A DNA stretch of 64,000 nucleotides from Algihabitans albus. Its GTDB lineage: Bacteria; Pseudomonadota; Alphaproteobacteria; Kiloniellales; DSM-21159. Of this stretch, positions 63,675-64,000 are shown one piece after another. Numbering within the stretch: position 1 is the first letter of the stretch; each line of letters opens with the position of its first letter. The notes below the pieces were generated by a model, which worked only from the letters and a program-made list of their open reading frames with translations, searched no databases and was not told the DNA's origin. A program made the translations under genes and the position numbers. The DNA is taken from the NCBI RefSeq assembly GCF_003572205.1, contig NZ_QXNY01000005.1:434001-498000 (forward strand), in the 5' to 3' direction.

Positions 63675-64000
63675 TTACTCGACAGCCTTGATGCGCTCGA
63701 CCATCTCGCTGCCGTACTGGTCGGTGTAAACGCTGTAGGAGGCCTCTGCGAGGTCGCGGAAGGGCGCCTTGTCGATCTCGGTGATGACCTCCATGCCGTT
63801 CTCCTGCAGCAGGGCGACGCCGGCTTCCTCGAGCCGGTTGACCTCGGCGCGGGTGGCTGCGACCGAGGCGGCAGCGGCTTCCTGGAACCAGCCCTTCTCC
63901 TCGTCGCTCAGGCCGTCCCACAGAAGTGGGGACACTAGAAGTACCGCCGGCGAATAGACGTGGCCGGTCAGGGAGACGTAGTTCTGTACTTCCCAGAAGT
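63675..64000 (-). CDS. dctP: TRAP transporter binding protein (DctP-like), C-terminal part
   Basis: At least 107 residues of the C-terminus of a periplasmic TRAP binding protein. It contains the family-typical WEVQNYVSLTGH stretch and LLWDGLSDEEKGWFQEAA, and ends in ERIKAVE. The gene continues past the right edge of the window. It presumably binds L-threonate or a similar sugar acid, given the downstream pathway. Confidence 0.87.
   Translation of the reverse strand, partial: FWEVQNYVSLTGHVYSPAVLLVSPLLWDGLSDEEKGWFQEAAAASVAATRAEVNRLEEAGVALLQENGMEVITEIDKAPFRDLAEASYSVYTDQYGSEMVERIKAVE

Noticed and set aside
1-64000. CRISPR arrays and intact tRNA or rRNA genes
   Set aside because: No regularly spaced repeats were seen. 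The tRNA-like stretches are only partial remnants at the island boundary.

Overview
The window comes from a GC-rich alphaproteobacterium, most likely of the Rhodospirillales/Kiloniellales kind. The clearest marker is a complete general stress response core, phyR on + and nepR-ecfG on -, which is confined to Alphaproteobacteria. No intact rRNA, tRNA or CRISPR array is present. All functional calls come from reading the sequence and recalling family features; no database search was run.

Region 1 (about 1-26.6 kb) is a stress and envelope region. It holds an MscS channel, a DUF2254 membrane protein, a zinc metallopeptidase, a coiled-coil stress protein, a phospholipase D-like enzyme, two Crp/Fnr regulators, a DUF1328 peptide, an MFS transporter, a formate/nitrite-type channel overlapping an ABC membrane domain that lacks its ATPase, an AI-2E-family exporter, a four-gene operon of small YqjD/YqjE-like membrane proteins, CsbD, a PRC-barrel protein, an HWE histidine kinase, the PhyR/NepR/EcfG switch, hemerythrin, ExoD, a chalcone-isomerase-like protein and two tiny lipoproteins. 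Seven exact GGAAC-N16/17-CGTT motifs (the sigma-EcfG promoter) lie in its intergenic spaces, oriented toward these genes. The neighbourhood therefore looks like a physically clustered sigma-EcfG regulon around its own regulators.

Region 2 (about 26.6-53.9 kb) looks like an accessory island. Two 63-nt direct repeats (54/63 identical) lie 25.8 kb apart. The right one adjoins a decayed initiator-tRNA remnant, a second initiator-tRNA-like 3' end, an integrase fragment and a guaA 3' fragment. The left one is followed by a cobF 3' fragment and a chimeric GMC-oxidoreductase/formamidase pseudogene. The cargo concerns nitrogenous and amide compounds: a metallo-amidohydrolase, a three-gene molybdenum hydroxylase whose 2Fe-2S subunit is fused to a CoxG domain, MarR, a solitary AllG-like protein, a Rieske protein, a phosphoribosyltransferase and a complete Liv-type ABC transporter. 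A LysR-flanked run of oligopeptide-type ABC transporter genes then continues into allophanate hydrolase, an AtzH/HpxZ-like protein and an AtzE-like amidase.

Region 3 (about 53.9-64 kb) is catabolic. An AraC regulator is divergent from a Baeyer-Villiger monooxygenase and a class-C-type serine hydrolase, which suggests ketone-to-ester-to-alcohol degradation. The last block, on -, is a full L-threonate/tetronate route (TRAP transporter dctPQM, ltnD, otnK, otnC, otnI) that would deliver dihydroxyacetone phosphate. The dctP gene runs off the right edge.
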